Of a stretch of 7,859 bases of DNA, positions 6,314 through 7,859 are shown in pieces. The notes beneath the pieces are model-generated. The model was not told where the DNA came from and ran no database searches. It saw only the letters and a list, made by a program, of their open reading frames with translations. The stretch comes from CAYILC01 sp964364145 (GTDB lineage: Bacteria; Patescibacteriota; Microgenomatia; UBA1400; UBA12028), in assembly GCA_964364145.1 (NCBI GenBank), contig CAYILC010000041.1, forward strand, positions 1 to 7,859, read 5' to 3'. The stretch's first letter is position 1, and each line of letters opens with the position of its first letter. The translations under genes and the position numbers were made by a program.

Positions 6314-6329
6314 GCAGCATCATCGCTGC
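6314..6329 (-). promoter_or_regulatory. Small hairpin over the tandem ATGs of the M23 leader
   Basis: In the minus-strand RNA, GCAGC and GCTGC can pair around the 6-base loop GATGAT, which holds the upstream in-frame start codons. It would hide these ATGs and leave the ATG at 6308 open. A five-pair stem is modest evidence only. Confidence 0.3.
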
Positions 6330-6347
6330 CAGCGACCTTTTTAGGCC

Positions 6348-6389
6348 AAAAAAAATCTTCTCGGTTACCGTATATTGGCGCGAGAAGAT
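6348..6389 (-). terminator. Terminator-like hairpin in the M23 leader (possible attenuator)
   Basis: Perfect 9-base arms ATCTTCTCG and CGAGAAGAT (plus-strand 6381-6389 and 6355-6363), with a 17-base loop that can add a GCC/GGT inner pair. In the minus direction a run of T follows directly (complement of eight A at 6348-6355). It starts only about 3 bases after the predicted transcription start and lies about 40-80 bases before the M23 start codon, so full termination would block the gene. It therefore looks like a premature-termination element rather than an end-of-gene terminator. I do not recognise a known riboswitch class in it. Confidence 0.6.
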
Positions 6390-6397
6390 AATGGCCT

Positions 6398-6426
6398 ATA
6401 ATATTATATTGGTGGCTGTTTGTCAA
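6398..6426 (-). promoter_or_regulatory. Sigma70-like promoter of the M23 peptidase gene
   Basis: Consensus TTGACA (minus strand, 6421-6426), 17-base spacer and TATTAT (6398-6403). Transcription should start near 6391-6392. This is the best match to a housekeeping sigma promoter in the window. Confidence 0.7.
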
Positions 6427-6545
6427 GGTGAAATTATGGTGAAATAGAAAGGGTATATCCAGACTGGAGGAGTGCTATTTGCAGATCATTTTAGCCTGGT
6501 AAAGCAGTCTTACTGAACAAGAGAAGTTGTTCACATTTCAACGCC

Positions 6546-6588
6546 AAAAAACGCGAGCCATTTGTTGCAACCTTGAAACAGCTCTCGC
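6546..6588 (-). terminator. Probable intrinsic terminator of the DUF378 gene
   Basis: On the minus strand, GCGAG (complement of 6584-6588) pairs with CTCGC (complement of 6553-6557), and T6 (complement of 6546-6551) follows one base later. Within the long loop TGTT and AACA can also pair. It lies 28 bases after the DUF378 stop, as expected for its terminator. The stem is short, so strength is uncertain. Confidence 0.5.
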
Positions 6589-6616
6589 CAAGATACAAAG
6601 AAAAAGAGCTTTCCTC

Positions 6617-6826
6617 TTACATCTTTATACAAGTCTTGCAGTCACTCTTGTGCGTTACCAATAGGTACACAGCCGAGAGACCAACAAGAATGTATACGAG
6701 TTTCTCTGCCGTTGGGATACTTCCTACCAGCACCGTGACCAGATTGAGATTCAAGAGGCCAACAAGCCCCCAGTTCAACGCACCCACGATAACAAGCAGA
6801 AAGGTAACCATGTGGAGACCCTTCAT
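6617..6826 (-). CDS. DUF378 family small membrane protein
   Basis: 69-residue protein matching the DUF378 family of very small two-helix membrane proteins of unknown function. MVTFLLVIVGALNWGLVGL (6-24) forms the first helix with the family's GxLNWGLVGL signature. LVTVLVG follows, and EKLVYILVGLSAVYLLV (41-57) is the second helix with the equally typical VYxLVGLSAVY. The tail THKSDCKTCIKM holds a CxxC pair (Cys63, Cys66). The start at 6826 is set by GGAGAAAGGA (6832-6841), whose AAAGGA ends 5 bases before the ATG; the frame stays open to 6949 upstream but that part has no family resemblance. It lies between the helicase gene (138 bases upstream) and the M23 gene on the same strand, with its own likely promoter and terminator, so it is probably monocistronic. 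Confidence 0.88.
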   Translation of the reverse strand: MKGLHMVTFLLVIVGALNWGLVGLLNLNLVTVLVGSIPTAEKLVYILVGLSAVYLLVTHKSDCKTCIKM

Positions 6827-6868
6827 ATACGTCCTTTCTCCGTGATAGATACGGATGGTAATAGGTTG

Positions 6869-6898
6869 AGTATGCTCTTTTATGAAATGAAACTTCAA
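6869..6898 (-). promoter_or_regulatory. Candidate promoter of the DUF378 gene
   Basis: TTGAAG (minus strand, 6893-6898), 18-base spacer and CATACT (6869-6874). This would give a leader of about 35 bases ending in the GGAGAAAGGA ribosome binding site. Both hexamers deviate from consensus, so support is moderate. Confidence 0.4.
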
Positions 6899-6964
6899 TG
6901 CGTCACCGGTGCGTAAAGATTTCATGCGACTGGACCGAGATCTATGCAAAAAGGGCGTTGTAAC

Positions 6965-7859
6965 TTACACGAAGGTCAACGCGACTCCGGTTTTGCCGGC
7001 TCTTCCGGTTCTTCCGATGCGGTGTGTATAGTCGTCAAATGTTTGCGGTTCGTCATAGTTAATAACGTGTGTGACGTCCTCAACATCAATGCCGCGCGCG
7101 GCTACATCTGTTGCTAACAGTGCTTGTACGCGACCTCGCTTAAACATCTCGAGTGATCGTTGGCGCGCGTTGTGCGATTTATTTCCGTGAATTGAGGAAA
7201 CACGCAACCCACGATCAGAAAGCTGTCGCTCCAGTTTGTTAATACCGTGCTTTGTTCGTCCAAACACAAGAACCTTCCCAAAGTTTTGCTGCTGCAATAA
7301 ATTATGTAAAATGTCTACCTTGTTCTCTCCTGGAAGCACCTTCACCACATCCTGATGGATGTGATTACTCGTCTCTTGTGTTCGAATACTAAACTGCAGT
7401 GGATTGGTGAGAAAGTTTCGCATCACTTCCTCTGTTTGACGGTTCATTGTAGCGCTAAAAAATGCAGACTGTCGCTGTTTTGGAAGTGTTGAGATCAAAA
7501 AGCGAATGTCTTGAAGAAAACCGATATCCAACATGCGATCCACCTCGTCCAACACAACATTGGTAAACATTGATGTGTCGAATACTCGACGATTAATCAT
7601 GTCCTTCACGCGTCCCGGTGTTCCAATCACAAAATGCGGATTTTGTTTCAACTCACGCATTTGCCGATCAAGATTCGTTCCGCCAATACACATACACCCG
7701 CCAATCGGCATGCCTGCGGCAAATATACGGAACTCGTCATAGATTTGTTTTGCAAGCTCATGCGTTGGAGCAAGGATGAGCACGCCTTGGTTGGAGTCAT
7801 TGGCTACTTTATGAATCAACGGGAGTAAAAAGGCAGCCGTTTTCCCGGTTCCGGTGTTG
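6965..7859 (-). CDS. DEAD-box RNA helicase, RhlE-like (partial, 5' end outside window)
   Basis: 297 C-terminal residues of an ATP-dependent RNA helicase; the N-terminal part with the Q motif lies beyond the right edge. Visible motifs in order (numbered from the first full codon): the end of motif I NTGTGKT (1-7, ATP phosphate binding), Ia PTHELAKQI (31-39), IGGT (58-61), Ib TPGR (80-83), II DEVDRMLD (104-111), III SAT (135-137), IV VLVFGRTK (196-203), V ATDVAARGID (249-258) and VI HRIGRTGRAGKTG (279-291). All catalytic residues are present, with DEVD instead of DEAD and PTHEL instead of PTREL. The protein stops six residues after motif VI, so it has no basic C-terminal extension or RNA-binding tail and is a minimal two-domain helicase. 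An in-frame TTG at 7817-7819 is not the start, since motif I lies upstream of it. Likely roles are RNA remodelling in ribosome assembly or mRNA decay; the exact partner is unknown. Confidence 0.94.
   Translation of the reverse strand, partial: NTGTGKTAAFLLPLIHKVANDSNQGVLILAPTHELAKQIYDEFRIFAAGMPIGGCMCIGGTNLDRQMRELKQNPHFVIGTPGRVKDMINRRVFDTSMFTNVVLDEVDRMLDIGFLQDIRFLISTLPKQRQSAFFSATMNRQTEEVMRNFLTNPLQFSIRTQETSNHIHQDVVKVLPGENKVDILHNLLQQQNFGKVLVFGRTKHGINKLERQLSDRGLRVSSIHGNKSHNARQRSLEMFKRGRVQALLATDVAARGIDVEDVTHVINYDEPQTFDDYTHRIGRTGRAGKTGVALTFV

Noticed and set aside
6461..6510. AGACTG / CAGTCT inverted repeat in the gap before the M23 promoter
   Set aside because: Six bases per arm with a 38-base loop is expected by chance, and no T-run follows.
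6490..6545. tRNA-like stretch (AGCCTGGTAAAGCA resembling a D-arm, followed by a possible T-arm-like GTTG/CAAC pair)
   Set aside because: No acceptor stem can be closed and no T-loop consensus (GTTCRANTC) is present.
6954..6970. Palindrome TGTAA-C-TTACA at the helicase stop, with a nearby T5 on the minus strand
   Set aside because: The single-base centre cannot form a hairpin loop, so it is not a credible intrinsic terminator.

Overview
The window looks like an ordinary chromosomal segment of a small-genome bacterium, most likely a member of the Candidate Phyla Radiation (Patescibacteria). That placement is an inference from several features: a split two-gene transketolase, short intergenic gaps, a DEAD-box helicase with a DEVD motif II, a DUF378 mini-membrane protein and a DUF1189 protein. 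UGA is used as a normal stop (the transketolase N-subunit and the M23 peptidase both end in TGA), so the UGA-recoded Gracilibacteria/Absconditabacteria code is unlikely. I see no mobile element, CRISPR array, rRNA or tRNA.

Layout from left to right. Positions 1-1566, minus strand: transketolase as two overlapping genes, with the C-terminal subunit cut by the window edge. Positions 1645-2517, plus strand: a DUF1189 membrane protein, transcribed divergently from transketolase across a 78-base gap. Positions 2529-4109, minus strand: two back-to-back ABC-2 type (DUF990-like) permeases with no ATPase gene beside them. Positions 4219-4992, plus strand: a DUF3800 protein, lower in G+C than the more G+C-rich stretches I sampled around it. 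Positions 4998-5038: a hairpin that can serve as a terminator for both converging transcripts. Positions 5114-5674, minus strand: a NUDIX hydrolase. Positions 5715-6308, minus strand: a secreted M23 (LytM-type) peptidase behind a strong sigma70-like promoter and a terminator-like leader hairpin. Positions 6309-6616: no gene, but the peptidase leader and promoter and a terminator for the next gene. Positions 6617-6826, minus strand: a DUF378 protein. Positions 6965-7859, minus strand: the C-terminal part of an RhlE-like DEAD-box RNA helicase that runs off the right edge.

Functionally this is a mixture: central carbon metabolism (transketolase), envelope work (M23 peptidase, ABC-2 permeases, DUF1189, DUF378), nucleotide-derivative hydrolysis (NUDIX) and RNA remodelling (helicase). 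The genes do not form one pathway.

The most notable signal is regulatory. Four genes (transketolase N-subunit, first ABC permease, DUF3800, NUDIX) have a good -10 hexamer ending only 6-10 bases before the start codon and no Shine-Dalgarno, which predicts leaderless or near-leaderless mRNAs. The others (DUF1189, second permease, DUF378, probably the transketolase C-subunit) have purine-rich ribosome binding sites. I did not find a convincing novel multi-gene system. The best candidates for a second look are the mixed leaderless architecture, the M23 leader attenuator, the ATPase-less permease pair and the DUF3800 gene.
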